Positions 11,644 through 22,802 of a stretch of DNA of 64,000 bases are shown in pieces. Position 1 is the stretch's first letter; each line of letters opens with the position of its first letter. The DNA comes from Ampullaceana balthica (lineage: Eukaryota > Mollusca > Gastropoda > Lymnaeidae): the NCBI GenBank assembly GCA_944989445.1, contig CALYLW010000572.1:124001-188000 (forward strand). The letters are read 5' to 3'. A program made the position numbers and the translations under genes. Under the pieces are notes generated by a model. The model did not search any database and was not told the DNA's origin. It was given only the letters and a program-made list of their open reading frames with translations.

Positions 11644-12567
11644 ACCTTGACACGGCTAATCATAGCTCGTGCTCAGCACGCGCGGCCCCTGCTCAAATTT
11701 AAAACCTTGACATCAGACACCGTTATCTGGGGGTGGGGGAGGGCTCGGACGGGCATCAAATCAACATTAAATAAGAGTCTGATTATCCAGGGTTAGATCT
11801 GGCCGTGTCATCGTAAACATATTTCTCATGCAGCGCTGATGGTAGCGCCGGAATCCGCCATTTCTGATGGTGTTGTTAGTGCTTTTATCCCCCCCCCCTC
11901 CCCCCAGGCACTGAGACCCAGTGGTGTATACTGAGCTAAAGGTTTTGATTGATTTTGATTTGCCCCTCAAACCTGGTTATTACAAAATACAATTATTTAG
12001 TGAATATTATATGGAACAAATGAAGTCAGATAGTGATGTTATATTTGCTGAACAGTACCACCCTATTATTTTCTAGGCGGATCCGACCCTGTAGAATGCG
12101 ATACGGCTGTTTTTATGGAGTTTCTCGAAGACATGTCAAACTCTAAGATTATAAACGAGAGAATTATACGTCTCGTGAAAAATGGCGCATGAAAGCTTGT
12201 CTAATATTGCTTTAATGTCCAAACTCAAGATAAAAACATTTCTTCTCATGGACTTTAAAAAAAAATCGCAACCGAAAAAGAAATATTAAGAGCTAAAAAA
12301 AAGTATACTTGATTATCATGGGAACTATTCATAAGTCATAAATTTCTGATCCCGATCAAGAGCGACTGGTTTGACAAGTCCAGGAACCATTCATGATAGC
12401 AGAGACCAGTGGTCGCTGATAGATTTCTAACAGCGGTCGATTGAGCTATCATAAAGTCGACGAAATTTACATGTTTGTTCCCGGCCGTTGTGGGGTGGGG
12501 GGGGGGAGAGGGGGGTTGGTGGTCGGAGAACAGGGTGGACAAAGTCGGATGTTTCTGTTCAATATGG

Positions 12568-12570
<3 letters not shown>
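11644..12570. other. Single-copy DNA, no recognised gene
   Basis: About 0.9 kb with C-run and G-run tracts (11889-11906, 12494-12514). Short frames only, without family motifs. Confidence 0.5.
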
Positions 12571-12639
<69 letters not shown>

Positions 12640-12673
12640 AAACTCTCTGTCTCTCTCTTTCTGTCTCGCTCTT

Positions 12674-12743
<70 letters not shown>

Positions 12744-12925
12744 AAACTCTCTGTCTCTCTCTTTCTGTCTCTCTCTTTCTGTCTCTCTCTTTCTGTCTCT
12801 CTGTCTCTCTCTCTCTATCTTTCTCTCTCTCTCTGTCTCTCTCAGTCTCTCGCTCTCTCGCTCTCTCTCTCATTTCTTTTATTTTTTCTGTCTCTTTCCC
12901 TTCACTCTATCTTTTCTCTTTCTTT
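12571..12925. repeat. (CT)n microsatellite with CTGT and CTTT variants
   Basis: Two blocks of pure CT flank AAACTCTCTGTCTCTCTC-type interruptions. The block CTAAAACTCTCTGTCTCTCT occurs twice, so a segment of about 110 bp was duplicated. Leu/Ser and Arg/Glu open frames here are artefacts. Confidence 0.98.
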
Positions 12926-12938
12926 CTTTGTTGTGTAG

Positions 12939-13735
12939 TATAAGACTTTGAATTTCGAAATTGAAAGAAGGCAGCATACAGGCCACCATTAAGTCATTGT
13001 TTGTTTGTCGTATCTTTTATACACTGGTCATGAAATTCATGTTAAGACTCCGAATAACATTTTAAACAAATATTCCCAACTACGATACCACGACTCCGCC
13101 CCTTCGACTCCACTACCACAACACAACTCATTTCTTTATGATCCGCTTTGCCTCGAAAGTCTCCACACGTCCGACTTTTATGCTTATTGTCACTCAATAA
13201 AACTGGAACAAGAAATTATTGGAAAACCGGGAATCGTTCCCCCCCCCCACCCCCTCGTGTCCTTTTCTTTTTAAGCCCTCGCCATGCTCTCCTGTGCTCT
13301 GGGCACTCGCGCCCGTACAGCAGGCGTGAAAATATATTGTTTGTACCAGTTTCAAATCGAAGTGGTCTCCCCCTTTGATGTCCGCGCCATAAATTTGAAG
13401 ACCACGTGATTAAACAAGAATGGCTGCGGGGTCAGTGTTGTAATTTTGTTATTCGGCCTTTTATCAACTTGCTCCACGGAACGCTCTGGCTGCTTGTAGA
13501 TGAAAAGAAGGAATATTTGTTCCGTAATATGGCCTTTCAAAGTGGCAACTTATTTCAAAGACTGCAGGCTATGATTTATTCACATGTAATAAAGAGCCTT
13601 TTTGTACTTGATGATCTTTATGAGTTCACCCCCCACCCACCCCACCCCAGCCATTGGTTCTCAAGGGTCAAAATTCCTGTAGATTTATTTACAATTATAA
13701 ATATTTTATAAATGATAAAGTTTATGTTGCTTAAC
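12939..13735. other. Single-copy DNA, no recognised gene
   Basis: Frames of 60-101 codons without recognisable domains; C-rich tracts at 13240 and 13630. Confidence 0.5.
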
Positions 13736-13966
13736 TTTTTAGGAACTTATTTTTTTAGGAACTTATATTTTTAGGAACTTATATTTTTAGGAACTTATAT
13801 TTTTAGGAACTTATATTTTTAGGAACTTATATTTTTAGGAACTTATATTTTTAGGAACTTATATTTTTAGGAACTTATATTTTTAGGAACTTATATTTTT
13901 AGGAACTTATATTTTTAGGAACTTATATTTTTAGGAACTTATATTTTTAGGAACTTATATTTTTAG
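13736..13966. repeat. 16-bp minisatellite, about 14 copies
   Basis: Unit AGGAACTTATATTTTT, nearly perfect; the first copy has TTATTTTTTT. Confidence 0.98.
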
Positions 13967-14315
13967 TTATGAATAATTTTTTTAAAAATCTTTTGTAGGT
14001 GAAAAAAAATGAGAGGATGGAAGATATTCGGTGGCGTATAGTGTCATCGCCCCTGTCCACAAACATGGAGAAATAAAGAGTCCCTGTTAAAACTTTGCCT
14101 GACTTTTTTTAATGTTATAAAATGAACTGAAAGCTGGCGGGATTTGGTTTCTCATTAAGTTTAGAAGATTTCTGAAATAAAATTTGGAATTGACTTTACA
14201 ATAACCATCAATGTTTAACAGATCTGGGATTTGAAAATTGTACATACAAATATAACATACTAATATGACACACATATGTAACTATTAACTCAGCAAGAGT
14301 CAGAAGTAGACAGAT

Positions 14316-14325
14316 ATGAAGAGAG

Positions 14326-14361
<36 letters not shown>

Positions 14362-14434
14362 AGAGAGACAGAGAGAGAGAGAGAGACAGAGAGAGAGAGA
14401 GTGAGAGAGAGAAAGTAAAAGAGAGAGAGAGAGA
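14316..14434. repeat. (GA)n microsatellite
   Basis: GA dinucleotide run with AC and GT interruptions. Confidence 0.98.
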
Positions 14435-14520
14435 GGATTGTATCAAGTTCCTCAGGATATACATGACCGTGATTGTAAGAACTAGAGGGGAAAGAACTAT
14501 TGCAGACTTATGGTTTAGAT

Positions 14521-14821
14521 CAGTGATTCTGAAACTTTTTAGTATGGTGGACCAGCAGGAATTTTTCCATTGCAACATGGACCAGTGAACTATTTGCCCT
14601 GTACTGACGTGGTAGCGAAATGTAATTTATTTTATTTCATCAGTTTCAATGTATCTGCTTATTGCTGAAAATTTTACATATTCTATAGTGTTAGTATTAT
14701 TGGTTGCAAATGGAGATTTATAATTATATTTTTCTATCCCTTCCTTATAACTTCTGCGGACCGGCACAGGATGGCATAAGGACCGGAACCGGTTCGCGGA
14801 CCACCACTTTGAAAAGCACGG
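14521..14821. mobile_element. hAT-type MITE, 301 bp, with near-perfect 8-bp target duplication
   Basis: The left end is CAGTGATTCTGAAACTTTTT. The right end, reverse-complemented, is CCGTGCTTTTCAAAGTGGTG. This gives imperfect inverted termini of the CAGTG-TTCT-AAA type common in hAT-Charlie-like MITEs, with GGACC-rich subterminal sequence. GTTTAGAT (14513-14520) and TTTTAGAT (14822-14829) look like the 8-bp target duplication with one change. It has no coding capacity. Confidence 0.8.
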
Positions 14822-14829
14822 TTTTAGAT

Positions 14830-15861
14830 CAACGCTTTTCATAACATTTTTTTTAAAATGAGGAAACAACCGCGTATTGAGAATATCAGCAGCTGTCACA
14901 AATAATCCTAAAACTTTCTGGGTATCCGTCACACACAGACAGTTGAATGCACATTTTACAAAATAATTTACAGATATTCGATTTCTATTAAATCCATTAC
15001 CATAAGTCTTTGCTGGAACACGAATTTGACTTTTACGGTCCAGTGTATTTGATGCAAACCTATGAAAAAAATCAAGTTAAAAGTAATCTAGAGCCCAGCT
15101 GGGAAAGTGAGATAGGATTTCAACACCAAAAAATTTTTTAAAAAAATTAAAATAATGCCCAGACGGAAAAAACTCTACAATCGGCTGTAAATTTCGGAAC
15201 TTTAACAAAATAATTTAAAAATGCCAAACTGTGCCCTCCCCCTCCCCAAACGCACACATTTCATTTCAAAAGTACGATTAAAATCTGAAAGTGCGCGAAA
15301 CAAATTTTTGTCACTGCAAACTAATTTCACCTGGAAATATTGCAAACTGGGGCCGTAAATTCACAAATGTTGAGCATTTATTATTTGTTGTAGTAGGCGC
15401 CATCAGCGCTGAGAATTTAATATCACATCTCATTATGTCCCATACAATGTTATAAATTGATCACCGGACGAGGCGGGAGAGAGGGAAGAAAAGAATCCAG
15501 CTAGGAGATCGTCTGGTATTGTTATTATAAATGAGACAGTTCAGTCAAGTGTGTGCAAACATTGTGGATTCGAGGGTGGAATTTTCTTTCTCTTTCTCTG
15601 TAGTCATAAGAAATGAAAGGGAGAAAAAACTTATTTTAAAAAAATAATGGCGGCTACTGTTTGACTGACAAGAGAAGTGATCCAAGAGACTTTAGTTTCG
15701 ATGTAGCTACTGACAGAAACATATTTTACTTATTGATACAATGTGATGTCGGTTGTTAATTGAATTGCATTGTGTGCCGAAACACTCGCCTGATATGTCT
15801 TTTATATGTAAGCTTACATATATCTATTGTCTTCTAGGTTATTTTCCAAAAGGGAAATAAG
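14830..15861. other. Single-copy DNA, no recognised gene
   Basis: About 1 kb of AT-rich DNA without coding, RNA or repeat signal that I can support. Confidence 0.5.
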
Positions 15862-16391
15862 TAGGGCTGTTATCGATAAATTTAAACTTAATCGTTATCT
15901 TTTGAAAAATTATCGATTAATTAATCGATAATTTCGATTAAAGCCAAAATAGAAATTTATGACGTCATTAAACTGAACATTTCAAGGGAAGTAACAAAAA
16001 CAGGTAATTGACTTTTTAAAACAATTTTATTGAGTTATTTCCCCTGTTTCCCTGCACTAATGTTGTCAGATATTTTTACCACGTTTTTATTAACTTGCTT
16101 TCGTTCCTGTCTGTCCACAATTTTTATTTAAAAGTTTCTGCCGGTAAACATGAATTAATAAAATAAATTTTAATATTACGCGGGAGATGTTTGTACGTTA
16201 AAAATATTTATATAAATTATTATTAATTATTAATAATTAATTATTTATTTCTAAAATTTTTAAAAAATATTATAAATATTTTCTTAAATTTTAATCGAAA
16301 TTTTATCGATTAAAATTATTTTAATCGATATTTAATAGATACAATTTTTAGCGATTAATCGACAAATTTATCGATAATTTCCGCAGCCCTA
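15862..16391 (-). mobile_element. hAT deletion derivative, 530 bp, perfect target duplication
   Basis: Begins TAGGGCTGTTATCGATAAAT and ends TTTCCGCAGCCCTA. GAAATAAG occurs directly on both sides (15854-15861 and 16392-16399), a perfect 8-bp duplication as hAT elements make. It belongs to the same family as the copies at 1, 21238 and 47327, in the minus orientation. The inside is AT-rich with no transposase remnant, so it is a MITE-like deletion product. Confidence 0.93.
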
Positions 16392-16739
16392 GAAATAAGT
16401 ATACGGTTTTTCGTAACACTATTTTGATTTAAGCCGCAATTCATCGGCGTTATCTAATTAGTCTAATTTCCAATAATTGTGTTTCAACTTACTAACAGTA
16501 AAAGGGACTGACAAATGAATCTATTTATAACGATTAACTGACCTGTCAGGGTATCAACCCCAGGAGACCGCACCAACTTGAATGACTTTGGGACGGGGTG
16601 ATCGAGTGGCAGCGCACTGCCAGATAAGACTGTATAGATAAGATAAGATAAGGTAGCATACGCCGCAGACTTGCTCATGGAGAGTGCAAAGAAAGTGGAA
16701 AAAGAACGGACATAAACTACAGCTCGAAGAAATCAAAAC

Positions 16740-16890
16740 AACGCCAGTGAACGTCGGTTGGGAACCAACTCATTGTTGGTTTCGAGACATTTGCAGGCGA
16801 AATTCGGTACACCCCTAACGTCTATGAAGTCAGCTATAAAACGATAATCGGTTTGAAATCGGAGTTACATAATCGATAATCGGTTTTCCA
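16740..16890 (-). mobile_element. Possible hAT-like end fragment
   Basis: GGTACACCCCTAAC near 16808, reverse-complemented GTTAGGGGTGTACC, resembles a hAT-type terminus, and CGATAATCGGTTT motifs follow. The opposite terminus and a target duplication are not visible, so this is only a suggestion. Confidence 0.3.
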
Positions 16891-17231
16891 AAAAAAAACA
16901 AAAAAAAACCAAAAAAAACAACAATCACAGTTTATGTTTAAGGGATGGTAGTACTAAATGGGAGGCGGGTAACAACAACCTCAGTGTGCATGTCTTCACA
17001 TGTACTCGCTATTTTTTTATTTACTTAGTGCTGCTTTTTGTGTCAGTACTCTCAGCCCCCCCCTAACCGTTCTTTGCACTGTCTATGATGAGCAAGTCTG
17101 CGGCGTATGCTACGCCGCAGGTCTCTCCAGAGTTCCTTCGTTTCATTCACTCACAGTCGTTTGCCCAAACCCACCCCATTTTGACAACTGTGTCTTTCAG
17201 GAAGTCATCACCCGTCACTAAGTCATTAGCG

Positions 17232-17288
17232 TCATCACTGTGGTACAGATGTGGGTCTGTGTACTAGACTTGAGGATGTAATCACTGT
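17232..17288 (+). repeat. Stray unit of the 18.6-19.8 kb minisatellite
   Basis: TCACTGTGGTACAGATGTGG, GTCTGTGTACTAGACTTGAG and GATGTAATCACTGT match the composite unit that recurs at 18960-19110 and 19680-19840. It sits alone, 1.3 kb upstream and inside the loop of inverted repeat 2. Confidence 0.9.
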
Positions 17289-17329
17289 CAGAAGGAACTC
17301 TGGAGAGACCCGCGGCGTATCACCAGTAA

Positions 17330-17640
17330 AAAATGGCGGAAGTGTTCAGCTGAAATCTATTTATTTTGAAAAAAATGCACTTTTTTAGGGCGTCTACGGC
17401 GCCCACCTTTTTCAAAATCCCAACTAACTTATCCTTGTTTGATCAATACGAAATATTAAACTTCTTTCTGAAATGTACACAAAGTATTTTATAACTTTTT
17501 ACATTGTTCCCTTTTTACAAAATTAAAATATCAGCGAAAACAATGACACCATATAATATTTTTTACAGCGCATATTTAATTTGCAAACCTTTGATGCATT
17601 GGTGAAGTAATTTGGTGCGCAGCTTTCTAAAATTAGTATC
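17330..17640 (-). mobile_element. Helitron-like non-autonomous element remnant
   Basis: Holds GGGCGTCTACGGCGCCCACC, AACTTATCCTTG and TGTACACAAAGTATTT in the inverted orientation. It also holds the forward block TAATTTGGTGCGCAGCTTTC. The stretch AAAATGGCGGAAGTGTTCAG followed by CTGAAATCTATTTATTTTGA matches 34025-34085. All are shared with the copies at 26.9, 34.0-35.0 and 45.2 kb. The CTAG terminus is lost here. Confidence 0.65.
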
Positions 17641-17689
17641 TGTTGAACATACTTGCAGCTTGGAGAAAGACAGACAGATAGTGAGACAG

Positions 17690-17796
17690 AGATAGAGAGA
17701 GAGGAGTGAGACAGAGAGAGAGAGAGAGGGAGAGAGAGAGAGAGAGAGACAGAGAGTGATACAGAGAGAGAGACAGACAGACAGAGAGTGAGACAA

Positions 17797-17829
<33 letters not shown>

Positions 17830-17995
17830 GATTGAGACAGAGAGAGAGAGAGAGACAGACAGACAGAGAGTGAGACAGAGAGAACGACAGAGAGAGAGTG
17901 AGACAGAGAGAGAGAGAGAGTGTCACTCTCCGCACACTCCTCACAGAGAGTGAGACAGAGAGAGAGAGAGACAGAGAGTGAGAGAGAGAGAGAGG
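17690..17995. repeat. (GA)n microsatellite with GACA interruptions
   Basis: GA runs with regularly spaced ACAGACAGACAGAGAGTGAG blocks, suggesting duplication of segments of roughly 60-70 bp. Confidence 0.97.
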
Positions 17996-18043
17996 CGATC
18001 AAAATACCCCCCGCCCCCCAATAACAAATTGAAGGAAGAAGTT

Positions 18044-18112
18044 TCGGTGTGTGTGTGTGTGTGGACGGTGTGTGTGTGTGTGTGGGACGGTGTGTGTGTG
18101 TGTGTGGGGGGG
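18044..18112. repeat. (GT)n microsatellite with GGACGG interruptions
   Basis: Three GTGTGTGTGTGTGT runs separated by GGACGG, ending in a G run. Confidence 0.97.
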
Positions 18113-18610
18113 GGATGGTGGGTTATATATAGCTTATCTCAAGACCTCCCAGCACAGCGATTTATCCACGCTTAGTAGGCGCTGGGGTGAAACGTTACTC
18201 AAAACTATACCACAAAAACATTTGTCTGCAGCATAAACGATGGATATTATGGTTGGCACTGTGGGGAACAGCTTTGGGTAAATACTTCACAGACATCATC
18301 GCGATCTCCCGCCCTGTCTTGAGTTAAGACGTTTAAAAATGAGCTTGCGTCATCGGAACATTCTTTTCGTCATTGGAACATTCTGTTGGTCATCGGAACA
18401 TTCTTTTCGTTTATTCAATGACTGACCCTTAATTTTTCTTACAGTAACCTCCTCCTTAGCGATTGAATCATCGAATATGACAATCTGTTTTATAAGTTGT
18501 TACGTTTGGTTGTCTGTTGCTTTATCAAAAAGGTTTATCATTGGGTTATTCTTAAGACAAAAGCAATTTGAATGTCAGTAATTACATGTACCTTGGGCAT
18601 GACGTTTGGG
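18113..18610. other. Single-copy spacer
   Basis: Contains three near copies of TCATCGGAACATTCTTTTCG at 18350-18410 and nothing else recognised. Confidence 0.55.
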
Positions 18611-19846
18611 CAGGTGTAGCTGTGGTACAGGTGTTGGTTTGTGTGGTACAGGTGTGGGTTTGTGTGGTACAGGTGTGGGTTTGTGTGGTACAGGTGTGGG
18701 TTTGTGTGGTACAGATGTGGGTTTGTGTGGTACAGATGTTGGTTTGTGTGGTACAGATGTGGGTTTGTGTGGTACAGATGTGGGTTTGTGTCGTACAGAT
18801 GTGGGTTTGTGTGGTACAGATGTGGGTTTGTGTGGTACAGATGTGGTTTTGTGTGGTACAGATGTGGGTTTGTGTGGTACAGATGTGGGTTTGTGTGGTA
18901 CAGATGTGGGCTTGTGTGGTAAAGATGTGAGTTTATGTGGTACAGATGTGGGTTTGTGTGGTACAGATGTGGGTCTGTGTACTAGACTTGAGGATGTAAT
19001 CACTGTGGTACAGATGTGGGTTTGTGTGGTACAGATGTGGATTTGTGTGGTAAAGATGTGGGTCTGTGTACTAGACTTGAGGATGTAATCACTGTGGTAC
19101 AGATGTTGGTTTGTGTGGTACAGATGTGGGTTTGTGTGGAACAGATGTTGGTTTGTGTGGTACAGATGTGGGTTTGTGTGGTACAGATGTGGGTTTGTGT
19201 GGTACAGATGTGGGTTTGCGTGGTACAGATGTGGGTTTGTGTGGTACAGATGTGGGTTTGTGTGGTACAGATGTGGGTTTGTGTGGTACAGATGTGGGTT
19301 TGTGTGGTACAGATGTTGGTTTGTGTGGTACAGATGTGGTTTTGTGTGGTACAGATGTGGGTTTGTGTGGTACAGATGTGGGTTTGTTTGGTACAGATGT
19401 GGGTTTGTGTGGTACAGATGTTGGTTTGTGTGGTACAGATGTGGGTTTGTGTGGTACATATGTTGGTTTGTGTGGTACAGATGTGGGTTTGTGTGGTACA
19501 GATGTTGGTTTGTGTGGTACAGATGTGGGTTTGTGTGGTACAGATGTTGGTTTGTGTGGTACAGATGTTGGTTTGTGTGGTACAGATGTTGGTTTGTGTG
19601 GTACAGATGTTGGTTTGTGTGGTACAGATGTTGGTTTGTGTGGTACAGATGTTGGTTTGTGTCCCAGACGTGAAGATGTAATCACTGTGGTACAGATGTG
19701 GGTCTGTGTACTAGACTTGAGGATGTAGTCACTGTGGTACAGATGGGGGTCTGTGTACTAGACTTGAGGATGTAATCACTGTGGTACAGATGTGGGTCTG
19801 TGTACTAGACTTGAGGATGTAATCACTGTGGTAAAGGTGTTGGTTT
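18611..19846. repeat. 21-bp minisatellite, about 50 units plus interspersed 57-bp composite
   Basis: The unit is GTACAGATGTGGGTTTGTGT plus G. The first copies carry ACAGGTGT and later ones ACAGATGT; TTGG versus GGGG variants alternate in the right part (19410-19560). At 18970-19110 and 19660-19840 the array is interrupted by a segment reading TGTACTAGACTTGAGGATGT then AATCACTGTG. Five of six frames are open (for example CGTDVGL, YHTNPHL, VPHKPTS), which explains open frames up to 294 codons. None resembles a known protein. Confidence 0.97.
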
Positions 19847-19955
19847 GTGTACTGGATATCCTCGATTCCATTGACAAAACATTCATCTGCTAGCAGAAGC
19901 TTTTCAGTTGTGTAGACAAGCAGTAAGTCTAGGACTGTCAATATTGTTGAAAATG

Positions 19956-20022
19956 CTGCCCGGGTACAGTTAAAATTTTTGAACGGGTACCCGGGTACCC
20001 TTTCGCAACGCCGCATAATTTT
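19956..20022. repeat. GGGTACCCG-rich palindromic segment
   Basis: GCCCGGGTACAGTTAAAATT then TGAACGGGTACCCGGGTACC. A related segment lies at 22050-22120 (TTTTAACGGGTACCCGGGCG). The two may be the ends of one element of about 2.2 kb into which the Tigger MITE and the hAT copy inserted, but no matching target duplication was found. Confidence 0.45.
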
Positions 20023-20113
20023 CGCCCTCATGACGCTATAAAATGCAACCTAGCCACCATACATGCACTTCATTTCACATAGTAGCCAACGGCATGCTTC
20101 CATTAACATACTA

Positions 20114-20640
20114 CATTATACCCTCACGTGTTTGCGGTTTCTTATTCGCGACCCCGCACAAGCGTGGGTTATGCCATTAACCGTTATTTCGCATTGTACT
20201 GTATGGTATTATTATTACATGAACTGTGCTTACTGTATATATCTGTCTACATTTGCCTTTAAATTAGTTCCATTTTGTGTCAATTCTAATACATATGTTG
20301 TACGCATAGAAAATGACTTTACAGTACAATAATACAGTATGGGTAACTATGCTTTGTGTTGTTACTGTCCTTCCGTACTCACGTTTATTTTTGTTTAAAA
20401 TATTGTTGCAGTACAAAATTAAAATGTGTTTACATTATCATTACTACATAAGGGAAAGACATTAGTGAAATACATAACTGCATGCAATATTACTACGTTA
20501 TTACTGTATTAATGATTTAGAGTGTCTTTAGAAAGTGTTATGGAAGTATTTAGTACCGTATATAATATCATACATAGGCGTTTTAAAACTGAATCCAATT
20601 TCGCGGTTTTTCGCTATTCGCGAATAGCGAAGGAATAGTG
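20114..20640. mobile_element. Tigger/pogo-type MITE, 527 bp, TA target duplication
   Basis: The left end after TA is CATTATACCCTCACGTGTTT. The right end, reverse-complemented, is CACTATTCCTTCGCTATTCG, followed on the plus strand by TA (20641). Subterminal TTTGCGG...TTATTCGCGA and CGCGGTTTTTCGCTATTCGC are typical of this group. There is no transposase inside. TA is present at both flanks (20112-20113, 20641-20642). Confidence 0.75.
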
Positions 20641-21237
20641 TATTGTGAACTTTAATTCACCCAAAAGTTCACGGTACTGGGTAGAGATGCAGATGGTTTA
20701 TCAACATCCACTTTATGCATACCTCCAAGATGGCGTTTGATTGCTCTGGTGTTACCGCCCTTCGTCGACAAATTTCATCACACAGATTGTATTTTGCCGT
20801 GTCTCTATCATCTCGCTTGGCGCGATTCCACACGGACGGCGTCTTACCAATCTTAAACTGTCAGTGACTATTTCATTTATTAACTTCAGATACAGACTAT
20901 GTCCTAACGAACACAAAAACAGAAGCAAATGGAAAAGTGCGGGTTATAGGAGTGGAGGGAGGAGTGAGGTGGGGGGGGGGTCAGATAAACACCATTGGCT
21001 TGTCTCAGCCGGTAACTCAATGTTGTCGGTGTATTTCAAAGTAAAGTTAGTGTCCTGTGAAACAATAAAAGCAGGGCTGATATTATTAACAACACGAAAC
21101 ACCGTCTCTTTCAGTTCTATGCAGTTCTTCCTTATTCTCGACCTACCTTTCATTTTGTGATTCATTCAAAGAACCAAAACATTTTTGTCTTAAAGATTTT
21201 TCTTGATGTTCAGAGAAAAAAAAAGATGTATCAAAAT
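20641..21237. other. Single-copy DNA
   Basis: A 139-codon frame (20741-21160) has no recognisable domain. CAAGATGGCG at about 20726 resembles a YY1 site. Confidence 0.45.
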
Positions 21238-21863
21238 TATGGCTTCGGAAATTAAAGATTAATTTTTTTAACGATTAATCGACCCACCACTCGTACATGT
21301 ACAAGAAGTCAAAAAGTAAAATATTTCGTCCGATAAATATAAACTAACCTACGGACGATTACACGAACAAAGTTGCACAACGTCCATTATTTGTGCAATA
21401 TTTTACGAAATTTGCTGCGGGGTGATTCTAAACTCCTGCGTGGCGTCGGTAAAATATCTTTGCAGCTGCGCTGCTTAAAGGGAACATTGCTACCATGGTT
21501 CTAACACTTCGCTTGCATATCACCTGCAAACCAAACATCCACTACAGTATCGGACACTTCAGCTGAGACAATCTAAAGCTATGTGAATGATTGTTCAGCT
21601 CGGCTGGTTATATTGTCAATAAGACCCGCTCATCACTTGAACCAAAAAATGTCAATACGCTTGTCTGTTTGTGTTGTTGGTTAAAAGATGTCATTTAAAG
21701 AATAAATTCCAGTGTTATTTCTATTTTCGACAAGTATTTAAAAAAAATATTGCTTATGACACCATCAATTTAAATTGATGGCTCTAATCTAAATTAACGA
21801 TTAATTAATCGTTAAATTTTGAAAAGTCAACGATTATATTTAAATTAATCGTTAACAACCCTA
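21238..21863 (+). mobile_element. hAT deletion derivative, 626 bp, perfect target duplication
   Basis: The ends are worn (TATGGCTTCGGAAATTA and GTTAACAACCCTA), but ATCAAAAT flanks both sides (21230-21237 and 21864-21871), a perfect 8-bp duplication. It keeps the end of the transposase: TGTGAATGATTG (21582) reads CE-stop-L where the family has CERLF, a CGA to TGA change. Then come FSSAGYIVNKTRSSLEP and on to a stop at about 21698. A stretch at 21375-21510 is shared with the nested segment of the 47327 copy. Confidence 0.92.
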
Positions 21864-22802
21864 ATCAAAATACATTATAGTTTGCCGGGACCGTATTGTA
21901 TTTCCCGTTGACAGCATTTTTGTGTTTAACTAATGACCAGACTATATTTCAAACAAAATGGTTTTCGTTGGGATAAAATTTTCGCGAATCTCAATGTGAA
22001 CACGGAGAGCCGCGCTTATGCAACTGCTGGTATAGACATTGCAGCCGAATTTTAACGGGTACCCGGGCGCATTATTACAACCCGGGTAATCGCACGACAA
22101 TGGGTACCCTGGTTACCGGATACTCGTTGATAGGCCTTGCAGTAACCCTAATAGAGCCCGTGTTGTAGACATGCTGCTCATCGCGTAGTGTTACCTTAGA
22201 AAAAACAAACAAACAAACAAACAAACAAACTGGTCTTTGACGTAAAGTCAGAGCACAAGTAAGCGAAGGTGTGGGGAAAATCTTATTGAAGTGATCTCTA
22301 AAAGTATCCATACGTTTAAAACAATAGGCTATGCCATTTAATGGCGGGAATCTATAAATAGAAACATACTGGGTATTACGTTGGACCAAATGAATTGAGG
22401 TAATAGTACCGAATTTCCGGGTGTTCTCATGGGACTCTTCTCCACAGTTTTTCTTTGAAATTATTTCGTAAATTTGTGTTAGCTGAGTTTACTTCATAAG
22501 GGATGTTTACCACAATATTATATTATACATTTTAATAAGGAAGTTTTACTTCAATATTTATATTGAAAAAACATGGGTTCACCTTTTTTTTTCATCCTTG
22601 TCTAAAACAGCATTATCACATAATGAGACATTGCAATCACCATTCCGCTTTATCAATATCAACGACCGGAACATTGTTTTTTTGTTTTGTTTGTTTTTTT
22701 TATAAAGGAAGTGCGTTTATTCAATTTGAACTTTTAAAAACCTAAAAGAAATGTTTTAAAATATTTTAAATTGAAATGTATGAGAACACTGAGTAAAGAA
22801 AG
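21864..22802. other. Single-copy DNA with GGGTACCCG segment and (CAAA)n
   Basis: Holds the second GGGTACCCG-rich segment (22050-22150) and a short ACAAACAAACAAAC run (22203-22229). No coding signal recognised. Confidence 0.5.

Larger units (their letters stand above)
16653..17322. repeat. Compound inverted-repeat cluster
   Basis: Arm 1 (16653-16691) holds GGTAGCATACGCCGCAGACT then TGCTCATGGAGAGTGCAAAG. Its inverted partner at 17072-17113 differs by a small indel. Arm 2 (17109-17139, GTCTCTCCAGAGTTCCTTC) is inverted at 17291-17320 with about one mismatch. The junction 17098-17120 is itself a perfect 10-bp hairpin, CTGCGGCGTA with loop TGC. It is probably a fold-back element; the family is not recognised. 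Confidence 0.8.

Noticed and set aside
12441..12938. Leu/Ser-rich 165-codon frame and similar Ser/Leu or Arg/Glu frames at 14.3, 17.6 and 46.4 kb
   Set aside because: Pure CT/GA microsatellites.
16590..16640. tRNA-like or SINE head (TGATCGAGTGGCAGCGCAC resembles an A box)
   Set aside because: No B box (GGTTCGAATCC-like) follows on the same strand at the right distance, and no cloverleaf could be folded.
18575..19685. Frames of about 160-294 codons on both strands (YHTNPHL, VPHKPTS, CGTDVGL)
   Set aside because: Five of six frames of the 21-bp unit are open; composition explains all of them.
19956..22120. One 2.2-kb transposon bounded by the two GGGTACCCG segments
   Set aside because: Termini match only weakly and no target duplication was found; reported only as a possibility under the repeat entry.
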